Position numbers and translations under genes: made by a program | NCBI GenBank assembly: GCA_017429885.1 | Contig: JAFROA010000408.1 | Span: forward strand, 1 to 5,486 | From: Bacteroidales bacterium | GTDB lineage: Bacteria; Bacteroidota; Bacteroidia; Bacteroidales; UBA932 | Reading direction: 5' to 3' | Length of the DNA stretch: 5,486 nucleotides | Notes under the pieces: generated by a model | Database searches by the model: none | What the model saw: only the letters and a program-made list of their open reading frames with translations | Told to the model about the DNA's origin: nothing | Part shown: one piece after another, positions 1 to 5,486 of the stretch | How positions within the stretch are numbered: position 1 is the first letter of the stretch | How the letters are laid out: every line of letters starts with the position of its first letter

Positions 1-140
1 ACTGGACCAGGAACTACTTCAAGCACAGCGACTTGACAAATGGAGCCAAGATAGTTTACTCGATGTCCGCGGAGCCAGTCACCACCCGCGGCACCGCCAC
101 CGAGGACAAGCCGTATTCATTTTCCATAGCGAAGGAATAA
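1..140 (+). CDS. C-terminal end of a probable GH92 family alpha-mannosidase (5' part outside window)
   Basis: An open frame enters from the left edge (first full codon at position 3) and gives 45 residues before the TAA at 138-140. Visible are NYFKHSDLTNGAKI, then YSMSAEP and RGTATEDKPYSFS near the end. This resembles the tail of Bacteroidota GH92 enzymes, where a Tyr/Phe-x-x-His-x-Asp-Leu segment is followed by Gly-Ala/Gly, a hydrophobic strand with Met, and a Pro-containing turn. GH92 enzymes are calcium-dependent exo-alpha-mannosidases, usually periplasmic or surface-attached, that trim mannose from N-glycans and mannans. The catalytic residues and signal peptide lie outside the window, so activity and linkage specificity cannot be judged. 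The next gene starts 4 nt after the stop, so the two are almost certainly co-transcribed. The family call rests on recognition of a short tail; another carbohydrate-active enzyme family is possible. Confidence 0.62.
   Translation, partial: WTRNYFKHSDLTNGAKIVYSMSAEPVTTRGTATEDKPYSFSIAKE
132..137 (+). promoter_or_regulatory. Shine-Dalgarno-like site AAGGAA supporting a TTG start for the sigma gene
   Basis: AAGGAA overlaps the last codons of the upstream enzyme and ends 7 nt before the TTG at 145. An in-frame stop (TAG at 127-129) lies just upstream and no ATG or GTG occurs between it and 145, so TTG 145 is the only start upstream of ATG 187. Many Bacteroidota genes lack such a site, and no comparable one precedes the anti-sigma or susC genes here. 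It may serve translational coupling with the upstream gene. Confidence 0.45.
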
Positions 141-144
141 TACA

Positions 145-729
145 TTGCTGAACGACGTAAAGACACAAGAGGCGGAGCTGATCACCATGCTCAAGCAAGG
201 CTCCGAGGAGGCGTTCAAGTCTTTATATGACATGTACGCCAAGAGGCTTTACGCGTTTTGCCTGGAATACACCAAGTCCCGGGAAGACACGGAGGAGATT
301 GTCCAGGATGCCTTCGTTTGGCTCTGGAAGAACCGTTCCTCCATCCGCCAGGAAACCACAATCAAGAACCTTATATTCCTTAGAGTCAGGCATTTCCTAA
401 TCAATGCATGGAGGACGAGGTTGAAAGAACCCGTGTTCGAGGACTATGTTGACTACATTAATCTTTTACAAGACAAATCTTCCGACAGACTCGAATATGA
501 CGAGTTCCTCTCCACGGTCAAGTCGATCCTCGACAGGCTGCCTCGCACGCAAGCCAGGGTCGTCATGATGTCCAGGATCGAGGGATTCAAGAACAAGGAG
601 ATAGCCCAGAAACTTCGGCTCAGCGAACAGACTGTAAAGAACTCCCTATCAGTTGGGTTGAAATCCCTGAAAGAAGAGCTTGGGAAAATGATCATTTTGG
701 TACTTTCTTTCATTATTACTTGTCTATAA
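145..729 (+). CDS. ECF-type RNA polymerase sigma factor (FecI-like, Bacteroidota PUL type)
   Basis: The 194-residue product has the normal two-domain layout of an ECF sigma factor. Region 2 spans about residues 24-92, with the characteristic DTEEIVQDAFVWLWKNR helix at 48-64 that contacts core polymerase and the -10 element. Region 4 spans about 120-178, with the helix-turn-helix KNKEIAQKLRLSEQTVKNS that reads the -35 element. A hydrophobic tail (about 182-194, ILVLSFIITCL) follows, as in many Bacteroidota relatives. The TTG start is preferred because residues before Met15 (AELIT) continue the usual first helix ahead of LKQGSEEAF and an AAGGAA site is correctly spaced. ATG 187 (Met15) is the alternative and would clip that helix. 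The gene sits 4 nt after the GH92-like gene and 7 nt before its anti-sigma partner. By family it should be held inactive by that partner until the adjacent SusC senses substrate. The end of the gene overlaps a candidate promoter (697-727). Confidence 0.93.
   Translation: MLNDVKTQEAELITMLKQGSEEAFKSLYDMYAKRLYAFCLEYTKSREDTEEIVQDAFVWLWKNRSSIRQETTIKNLIFLRVRHFLINAWRTRLKEPVFEDYVDYINLLQDKSSDRLEYDEFLSTVKSILDRLPRTQARVVMMSRIEGFKNKEIAQKLRLSEQTVKNSLSVGLKSLKEELGKMIILVLSFIITCL
697..727 (+). promoter_or_regulatory. Candidate ECF promoter (copy A) inside the sigma gene, in front of the anti-sigma gene
   Basis: TTGGTACTTT (697-706), a 13-nt spacer and TTGTCTAT (720-727) exactly repeat the two blocks found upstream of susC. 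The GGTAC and GTC cores fit the general ECF layout of a GGAAC-like -35 and a GTC-containing -10. It lies within the last codons of the sigma gene and overlaps its stop. A start point 6-8 nt after the -10 block would fall at about 733-735, leaving only 2-4 nt before the anti-sigma ATG at 737. Promoter function is inferred; the repeat itself is seen directly. Confidence 0.5.
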
Positions 730-736
730 AGAACAA

Positions 737-1708
737 ATGGATACTTTGCTGGAAGAAAAATACAGAAGGGACACTCTTACACCCGGAGAATTGCGGCTTT
801 TGAGAGAAAAGCTTGCGGGATCCTCCGATGAAGACATTTCCTCGGAAATGGAAAGGCACTGGATGACCGGTGACTTCGACGACTCCGCTATTTCTGAAGA
901 AAGAGTTGATAACCTATATCTGGACATCCGTAAGAAACTTGCTCCGGAAAAACAGTCCAGGACTTGGATATGGTGGAGCGGGATCGCCGCATCCCTCCTG
1001 TTACCCTTAAGTCTGTTCTTCACGGCAAGGAGCATCACCACCATCCGGCAGCAGTCTTCACAAGAAATCGTCATCTCAACAGCCAAGGGAGAGCAGAGCA
1101 CAATAAACCTTCCTGATGGAACCACAGTCAAACTCAACGAACTGTCCGACCTAAAGTATTCACCGGGCTCATTCAGCAGAAAGAAAAGGGAGATTGAATT
1201 CGAAGGAGAGGGCTTTTTCAATGTTACGAAAAACGATGAGTGCCCTTTTATCATAGAAGCGGACAAGATGACAACGACCGTGCTAGGGACATCCTTCAAC
1301 CTTGAAGCCAGAGTATCGGATGCGTTTAACAAGGTCCTGCTGATTGAAGGTAGTATCAAGTTGGTGTCATCGATTTCCGGAGAGACCATCGTGATGAATC
1401 CAAATGAAGAAGTGACCCTGAACAAGAATACAGGCAAGATGGTTGTCACAAGGCCCGATAGTAAGGAGAGTATCACCAGTTGGGTGAAAAAAGAAATTGT
1501 CTTAAAGAGGGTGAGCCTCAGGGAAATCACAGACCTCCTCTCCGATAAATACGACATCGTGTTTGACATCGATAAAGGCGTGGACATGGAGGAGCTTTTC
1601 ACCGGGACTCTGCCGACAAATGACCTGCTATTATGTGCTGAGATTCTTGAATATGCCTACGGCGTGAAGATCAAGCTTTCCGGAGGGGCCGCGATTATAA
1701 GTAAATGA
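737..1708 (+). CDS. FecR-type anti-sigma factor (single-pass inner-membrane regulator with DUF4974-like C-terminus)
   Basis: The 323-residue product is of normal length for Bacteroidota FecR proteins. Residues 1-75 are a charged cytoplasmic domain (RDTLTPGELRLLREKLAGSSDE, ending in a Met-Glu-x-x-Trp type segment near 38-42) expected to bind the sigma factor. One membrane helix follows at about 77-96 (WIWWSGIAASLLLPLSLFF). The periplasmic FecR domain covers about 110-215, with STAKGEQSTINLPDGTTVKL, FEGEGFFNV and VLGTSFNLEA as family hallmarks. A DUF4974-like domain occupies about 252-323 (KRVSLREITDLLSDKYDIVF, then FTGTLP). It should receive a signal from the STN domain of the adjacent SusC and then release or activate the sigma factor. 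The ATG lies 7 nt after the sigma stop with no clear ribosome-binding site. A strong terminator follows 38 nt after the stop. A 292-codon minus-strand open frame opposite this gene is a shadow. Confidence 0.93.
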   Translation: MDTLLEEKYRRDTLTPGELRLLREKLAGSSDEDISSEMERHWMTGDFDDSAISEERVDNLYLDIRKKLAPEKQSRTWIWWSGIAASLLLPLSLFFTARSITTIRQQSSQEIVISTAKGEQSTINLPDGTTVKLNELSDLKYSPGSFSRKKREIEFEGEGFFNVTKNDECPFIIEADKMTTTVLGTSFNLEARVSDAFNKVLLIEGSIKLVSSISGETIVMNPNEEVTLNKNTGKMVVTRPDSKESITSWVKKEIVLKRVSLREITDLLSDKYDIVFDIDKGVDMEELFTGTLPTNDLLLCAEILEYAYGVKIKLSGGAAIISK

Positions 1709-1745
1709 ATCATTTAAACTTTTGACCAAGTCCCACGACTCGCTA

Positions 1746-1780
1746 AGATCCGGCCAGTTTTTCTGGCCGGATTTATTTTC
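1746..1780 (+). terminator. Rho-independent terminator after the sigma/anti-sigma operon
   Basis: ATCCGGCCAG (1748-1757) pairs perfectly with CTGGCCGGAT (1763-1772) across a TTTTT loop, giving a 10-bp GC-rich stem that can extend by a G-U and an A-T pair. The T-rich stretch TTTATTTT follows at 1772-1779. It separates the enzyme/sigma/anti-sigma transcript from the susC/susD transcript, so the latter needs its own promoter. The loop is symmetric, but no gene converges from the right, so + strand use is the sensible reading. Confidence 0.9.
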
Positions 1781-1792
1781 ACGCCAATAAAA

Positions 1793-1827
1793 AACGTGAT
1801 TACTTGGTACTTTTTGTCAGTCACGTT
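1793..1827. repeat. Inverted repeat AACGTGATT / AGTCACGTT framing the susC -35 region
   Basis: AACGTGATT (1793-1801) and AGTCACGTT (1819-1827) are inverted copies with one mismatch (7 of 7 outer pairs perfect: AACGTGA/TCACGTT) and a 17-nt centre. The centre contains the proposed -35 block (1804-1813) and the right arm touches the first two bases of the proposed -10 block. It could be an operator for an additional regulator or a chance repeat. The copy of the promoter motif in front of the anti-sigma gene lacks it. Confidence 0.45.
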
Positions 1828-1833
1828 GTCTAT
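1804..1833 (+). promoter_or_regulatory. Candidate ECF promoter (copy B) for susC/susD
   Basis: TTGGTACTTT (1804-1813), a 12-nt spacer and TTGTCTAT (1826-1833) match the two blocks at 697-727 at all 18 block positions, with the spacer 1 nt shorter. GGTAC at the -35 position and GTC at the -10 position agree with the general ECF promoter pattern. The predicted start point is about 1839-1841, leaving a leader of roughly 45 nt before the susC ATG. It lies just after a terminator and before a transporter carrying a signalling domain, where the adjacent ECF sigma would be expected to act. I see no convincing housekeeping Bacteroides promoter (TTTG with TAnnTTTG); TTTG at 1813-1816 with TATATAAA at 1837-1844 is a weak alternative. 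Confidence 0.62.
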
Positions 1834-1837
1834 TATT

Positions 1838-1857
1838 ATATAAAAACCTTTTTATAT
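1838..1857. repeat. Perfect AT-rich palindrome at the predicted susC transcript start
   Basis: ATATAAAAA (1838-1846) and TTTTTATAT (1849-1857) are perfect inverted copies around a CC centre. It begins about 5 nt after the proposed -10 block, so it would lie at or near the 5' end of the susC mRNA. In RNA a 2-nt loop is too tight, so the hairpin would open a pair and stay weak because it has only A-U pairs. A DNA-binding site is an alternative. The repeat is clear; its role is unknown. Confidence 0.45.
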
Positions 1858-1885
1858 TGTAGTTTAACCACAAAAACAAAATGAC

Positions 1886-4800
1886 ATGAACAGCTCACGA
1901 ATGTGGAAATTCTTTTTGCTGGTATCTTTGATGTCATTTTTCTACTCCGGGGCTTTTGCCCAGACAGGGAAAGTGAACGTCAAAGTTGACGGAGCTCCAC
2001 TCTCGCAAGTCATCCAACTAATTGAGAACCAGACGAAATACCGGTTCTCGTACAGGGATGAAATCCTGAGTGGACAGAAAAACATCACCCTGGATCTTCA
2101 AAACGCGACTGTACAGGAGGTCCTGGATGCCGCGTTCTCCGGCCGGGACATCAGTTACCGGATTCTCTCCGACAAATCCATCGTGTTGTTCACAGGACCC
2201 GAAGAAGTGAACAACACTATCACCCTGACGGGAACCGTCAAGGACAATGATGGCAATCCGTTGATCGGAGTCGGAGTCATCCTCGATGGAAAGCCCAATG
2301 TTGGCACGGTAAGCGACGAAAACGGAAACTGGTCACTGACTGTCCCCAAAGGATCAACTCTTCAATTCTCATCTATCGGTTACAAGACAGTCACGGTCGC
2401 CGTAGGGAACCGGTCTGTCATCAATGTCACTATGGAGGAAGACATCAATCGTCTGGACGATGTGATTGTGATCGGATACGGTACGGCGCGCAAGGCGGAT
2501 CTCACCGGCTCTACCGCATCTGTCCAGGGCGACAAACTGGCCGCGAAAAACACTCCGAATCTTTCCACACAGCTCCAGGGTCTGATGCCCGGAGTTCAGG
2601 TGACACGAAACACTAGCGACCCGGCCGCCGGAGCGACGATACGAGTGCGAGGTATCACAACCATGTCAACCAACGATCCGCTTGTGATCATAGACGGAGT
2701 GCCAGGATCACTGGACAGTGTTTCTCCTGAAGATGTGAAAGACATTCAAGTACTTAAAGACGCCGCTTCCGCAGCGATTTATGGATCAAGGGCAGCCGCG
2801 GGAGTCATACTTGTCACCACAAAGAGGGCAAAAAACAACGACTTCTCACTCAGCTACAACTTCGAGTACGGAATCGACAAGGCAACGGCCATCCCCCAGC
2901 AGGCGAGCATCGTTCCCTGGATGATAGGATTGAACGAACTTGCCTACAACGACGGTGCCTCCTCAATGAATTCCCGCTACCCGGAGGATCTGATCAACAA
3001 CTACGCTTCCATGAGAGCCGGCGACCCGGACCTCTATCCCGACACCGATTGGTTCGGTCTTGGCCTGAAAAAGGCCACCAACCACCAACGTCACGGGTTT
3101 TCCCTGTCTGGTGGAACGGAAAAACTGACGACAGTGTTCTCGTTCAACTATTATAATGCCGACGCCTTGTACGACAATAAGAACTACAAACGCTACAACG
3201 CCAGAATCAACAATGACTACAAGATAAATGATTGGATCCATGCGAGCGTGGACATGGGCTTGACCCACAGCGATGCCCACAATCCTCAGGTCATGAGCGG
3301 GAGTTATGTGTATTCACTAATGGAGAGATCGCCTCTTTTCAATGCCTACTGGTCAGACGGAGAATTTGCAGATGCGAAGGATGGAGATAACTCAATCGCC
3401 GCAATTCACCTTGGTGGAAAAAGACTTAACCAGTCTTACTCAATGAACGGAAAACTCCAACTTGATATAACACCTTTCAAAAACTTCACATTAACAGCAC
3501 TCGTCGCCCCGCAGTTTAATTTCAATTATGGCAAGAGTCATTTAAAGAAATTTGAACTGAGGAATGCAACCGGAGGATACATAGCCGGCACCGGATTCGG
3601 TTCCACGTCTCTTAGCGAGACCAGGAACAACTCAAAAGCAATGACATCCCAGCTTTATGCCAACTATAAGATAGATCTGGGCGGACACAGTATCAGCGCC
3701 ATGGCGGGCTTTGAGGGTTATTCCTATTCATGGGAGAATCTGGGCGCAAGCAGGACGAATTACACCCTCAACAACTTCCCCTATCTGGATCTCGGGCCTG
3801 CCGACTACCAGTTCAACAATGGTACTGCCGGTCACAACGCTTACCAGTCGTTCTTCAGCCGTTTGATGTATTCCTTCAGGGGCAAGTACTTGCTACAGGC
3901 CAATGTCCGTGCCGACGGTTCTTCCCGTTTCGCAAAGGAATACCGCTGGGGAGTATTCCCTTCGGTATCAGCCGGTTGGGTTATCTCAGAAGAGCCATGG
4001 TTCAACGTTGGGCCGATCAATTATCTTAAGATCAGAGGTTCAGTTGGACAGCTTGGAAATGAGCGGATCGGTTCCGAGTTCCCTTATCAGGCAGCCTTGA
4101 ATTTCGGAAGCGGTTTTATTCCCAACTCCTCTACAGGAGAAACAGACATTGTCCAGACCGCTTACCAGGCCGACTACGCTTTCAAGGATATAACATGGGA
4201 GACAACTACCACCTACGGAGCCGGGCTTGACTTAGCCATGTTCCGAAGCAGGTTGCATGCCACCTTCGACGCTTATTACAAAAAGACGGAGGACATGCTT
4301 ATCGCCGTCGGTTTCCCCTCATATTTCGGCTACAATTCTCCCCAGGGCAACAATGCTGACATGTTCACAAAGGGCTGGGACCTCGACCTATCATGGAATG
4401 ACAGCATCGGGGATTTCAGGTACGGAATCAGCTTCAACATTTCTGACTACAGATCAAGGATGGGTTACATGGCTGACAAGCAGAGCATATCCAACAACAA
4501 ACTCACAGAAGAAGGTTCCTACTATCAGGAATGGTATGGTTACCAGAGCAAGGGAATCATCCTCAACGAGGAGGCTATGCTTAATGAGGACGGGACCAAG
4601 ATTGCCGTCCTTACGAACAACGACAAACCTGGTGCCCTAGCCTATGTCGATCAGGATGGAGACGGTAAAATCACCGCAAGTCAGGATCGTGTAAAACTCG
4701 GCAACTCTCTTCCTGAATATCTTTACGGTGCTTCCGTCAATGCAGGATGGAAAGGCTTTGACTTCAATTTATCTCTCCAGGGAGTAGGTCATCAGCTCAG

Positions 4801-5191
4801 CTACTGGTCATGGGGTGTAACACCTTTCCTCTACCAGGCATATTCAGCTCCACAGGTCCTGCTTGACAGTCATTGGAGCCCTAATGCAACAGATGAGCAG
4901 AATTCTAAAGCAAAGTATCCCTACCTGACGACCAATACCACTAATATTTTCGCTGGCAGTGACTTCTACCTGTTTAACGGAGCTTACATGCGAATAAAGG
5001 ACATCACCCTGGGATACACTGTCCCGTCAGAGATCTCGAGAAAGATCCGCGTCAACAGATTCAGAATCTACGCTTCGATAAACGACTTGCCCGCATTCTC
5101 AAAGTATCCGAAAGGATATGACCCCGAATGGAACAAGTACAGCGATTTCATAATGACTTCGTTTATATTCGGAACTAACATCACATTCTAA
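1886..5191 (+). CDS. susC: SusC-family TonB-dependent outer-membrane glycan transporter with N-terminal STN signalling domain
   Basis: The complete 1101-residue protein starts with a signal peptide (hydrophobic FFLLVSLMSFFYSGAFA, cleavage likely after Ala25). An STN domain follows at about 29-103 (VKVDGAPLSQVIQLIENQT, then ITLDLQNATVQEVLDAAF); in this family it marks transporters that signal to a FecR-type anti-sigma. Next come a carboxypeptidase-D regulatory-like beta domain (about 112-184: LTGTVKDNDGNPLIGVGV, IGYKTVTV), the conserved DDVIVIGYGT segment (191-200), and the plug domain (about 203-315: IRVRGI, DPLVIIDGVPG, IQVLKDAASAAIYGSRAAAGVILVTT split over 288-312). The 22-strand barrel should fill about 320-1101 and ends in the expected aromatic residue (NITF). 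A DQDGDGKI motif at 922-929 is an EF-hand-like loop common in SusC proteins. It imports oligosaccharides using TonB energy, in complex with the SusD encoded 7 nt downstream. The ATG at 1886 is preferred; ATG 1901 (Met6) would also leave a working signal peptide. The symbol denotes the family, not starch specificity. Confidence 0.96.
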   Translation: MNSSRMWKFFLLVSLMSFFYSGAFAQTGKVNVKVDGAPLSQVIQLIENQTKYRFSYRDEILSGQKNITLDLQNATVQEVLDAAFSGRDISYRILSDKSIVLFTGPEEVNNTITLTGTVKDNDGNPLIGVGVILDGKPNVGTVSDENGNWSLTVPKGSTLQFSSIGYKTVTVAVGNRSVINVTMEEDINRLDDVIVIGYGTARKADLTGSTASVQGDKLAAKNTPNLSTQLQGLMPGVQVTRNTSDPAAGATIRVRGITTMSTNDPLVIIDGVPGSLDSVSPEDVKDIQVLKDAASAAIYGSRAAAGVILVTTKRAKNNDFSLSYNFEYGIDKATAIPQQASIVPWMIGLNELAYNDGASSMNSRYPEDLINNYASMRAGDPDLYPDTDWFGLGLKKATNHQRHGFSLSGGTEKLTTVFSFNYYNADALYDNKNYKRYNARINNDYKINDWIHASVDMGLTHSDAHNPQVMSGSYVYSLMERSPLFNAYWSDGEFADAKDGDNSIAAIHLGGKRLNQSYSMNGKLQLDITPFKNFTLTALVAPQFNFNYGKSHLKKFELRNATGGYIAGTGFGSTSLSETRNNSKAMTSQLYANYKIDLGGHSISAMAGFEGYSYSWENLGASRTNYTLNNFPYLDLGPADYQFNNGTAGHNAYQSFFSRLMYSFRGKYLLQANVRADGSSRFAKEYRWGVFPSVSAGWVISEEPWFNVGPINYLKIRGSVGQLGNERIGSEFPYQAALNFGSGFIPNSSTGETDIVQTAYQADYAFKDITWETTTTYGAGLDLAMFRSRLHATFDAYYKKTEDMLIAVGFPSYFGYNSPQGNNADMFTKGWDLDLSWNDSIGDFRYGISFNISDYRSRMGYMADKQSISNNKLTEEGSYYQEWYGYQSKGIILNEEAMLNEDGTKIAVLTNNDKPGALAYVDQDGDGKITASQDRVKLGNSLPEYLYGASVNAGWKGFDFNLSLQGVGHQLSYWSWGVTPFLYQAYSAPQVLLDSHWSPNATDEQNSKAKYPYLTTNTTNIFAGSDFYLFNGAYMRIKDITLGYTVPSEISRKIRVNRFRIYASINDLPAFSKYPKGYDPEWNKYSDFIMTSFIFGTNITF

Positions 5192-5198
5192 AGGCACT

Positions 5199-5486
5199 AT
5201 GAATATGAAAAAGATATCATTAATGGCTATCGCCATTTCCTTCGTTCTCTCTTCATGCGCCAATCTTGACCTGAACCCGCTGTCCTATGGATCAAGCGAG
5301 AACTGGTATCATGACGCGACCGAGATAGAAATGTCGCTCAATGACCTGTGGAGGGCAGACTTCTTCCCTATCGATGATCTTGACTGGGATGACGACTGGA
5401 TGAACAGGAACGGATCCAACGTTGTCACTCTCGGAACCATAACTTCCCAATGGTCTACGGCGTCCGGACGTTGGACCGCGCTGTAT
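5199..5486 (+). CDS. susD: SusD-family surface glycan-binding lipoprotein, N-terminal part (3' end outside window)
   Basis: An open frame of 96 codons runs to the right edge without a stop. It begins with a lipoprotein signal peptide: two Lys at 4-5, a hydrophobic core, and the lipobox LSSC with lipidated Cys20. ANLDLNPLSYGS follows directly, matching the short Asp-Leu-x-Pro segment typical after the Cys in SusD proteins. The next residues (TEIEMSLNDLW at 41-51 and GTITSQWSTASGRWTALY at 79-96) fit the start of the helical SusD fold, where a conserved Trp-x-x-x-Tyr region precedes the first TPR-like helices. SusD caps the SusC barrel on the cell surface and binds the glycan before import. The start lies 7 nt after the susC stop, so both share one transcript. 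ATG 5199 is given; ATG 5205 (Met3), with AAAGG 10 nt upstream, is equally possible. An acidic patch (DDLDWDDDW, 59-67) is a local oddity. The symbol denotes the family only. Confidence 0.93.
   Translation, partial: MNMKKISLMAIAISFVLSSCANLDLNPLSYGSSENWYHDATEIEMSLNDLWRADFFPIDDLDWDDDWMNRNGSNVVTLGTITSQWSTASGRWTALY

Noticed and set aside
10..40. GGAACT near the left edge as a third copy of the ECF -35 block before the sigma gene.
   Set aside because: No GTCTAT-like block occurs at the required distance, the flanking TT and TTT of the motif are missing, and the bases lie in coding sequence of the enzyme.
724..1602. A 292-codon open frame on the minus strand opposite the anti-sigma gene.
   Set aside because: It is rich in Ser and Leu with no recognisable domain, and it lies fully antisense to a gene with clear FecR hallmarks and a matching operon position. 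It is a shadow frame.
1702..1716. Small palindrome TAAATGA-A-TCATTTA spanning the anti-sigma stop codon.
   Set aside because: It is short and AT-rich, and a far stronger terminator hairpin lies 30 nt downstream, so no role needs to be assigned.
1881..1889. A two-codon open frame (ATG ACA TGA) whose stop overlaps the susC ATG, resembling a leader mini-ORF.
   Set aside because: Such a short frame arises easily by chance and there is no ribosome-binding site to support it. It could only be revived by conservation in related loci.
3885..3910. AAGTACTT followed by GTC inside susC, resembling the bipartite motif.
   Set aside because: The spacing is too short, the GG core is absent, and it lies deep inside a coding region with no gene start downstream.
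3730..4640. Plus-strand open frames of 65-127 codons inside the susC barrel region.
   Set aside because: They lie out of frame within a continuous, well-supported SusC protein, show no domain features and have no ribosome-binding context.
4649..4672. Calcium-binding-like DQDGDGKI motif in SusC as a possible unusual domain insertion.
   Set aside because: This loop near the C-terminal part of the barrel is a common SusC family feature, not an insertion.

Overview
The window is a piece of a Bacteroidota (most likely Bacteroidales) polysaccharide utilization locus, with all genes on the + strand. This rests on the SusC/SusD pair, the FecR-type anti-sigma with a DUF4974-like C-terminus, the ECF sigma factor with a hydrophobic tail, and the scarcity of Shine-Dalgarno sites. 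Species cannot be fixed from the sequence alone.

Layout: (1) 1-140, the last 45 codons of an enzyme gene whose C-terminus looks like a GH92 alpha-mannosidase. (2) 145-729, an ECF sigma factor starting 4 nt later at a TTG codon. (3) 737-1708, a single-pass FecR-type anti-sigma factor starting 7 nt after the sigma stop. (4) 1709-1885, an intergenic region holding a strong intrinsic terminator, an inverted repeat, a candidate ECF promoter and an AT-only palindrome. (5) 1886-5191, a complete SusC-family TonB-dependent transporter with an extra N-terminal STN signalling domain. (6) 5199-5486, the first 96 codons of a SusD-family surface glycan-binding lipoprotein, cut by the window edge.

How the parts fit: SusD captures a glycan at the cell surface and SusC imports it. 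The STN domain of SusC would report occupancy to the periplasmic domain of the FecR-like protein, which then releases the ECF sigma factor to activate the locus. The GH92-like enzyme suggests an alpha-mannose-containing substrate, such as N-glycan or mannan, but only its C-terminus is visible.

The most notable observation is a bipartite motif, TTGGTACTTT-N12/13-TTGTCTAT. It occurs twice: once upstream of susC, and once inside the 3' end of the sigma gene directly before the anti-sigma start. It resembles the general ECF promoter layout (GGAAC-like -35, GTC-containing -10) and is a good candidate for the promoter recognised by the sigma factor encoded here. The second copy would overlap coding sequence for the sigma factor's hydrophobic tail and would give a nearly leaderless anti-sigma transcript. 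Apart from this regulatory wiring the window is a conventional, well-understood type of locus; I see no new class of system.
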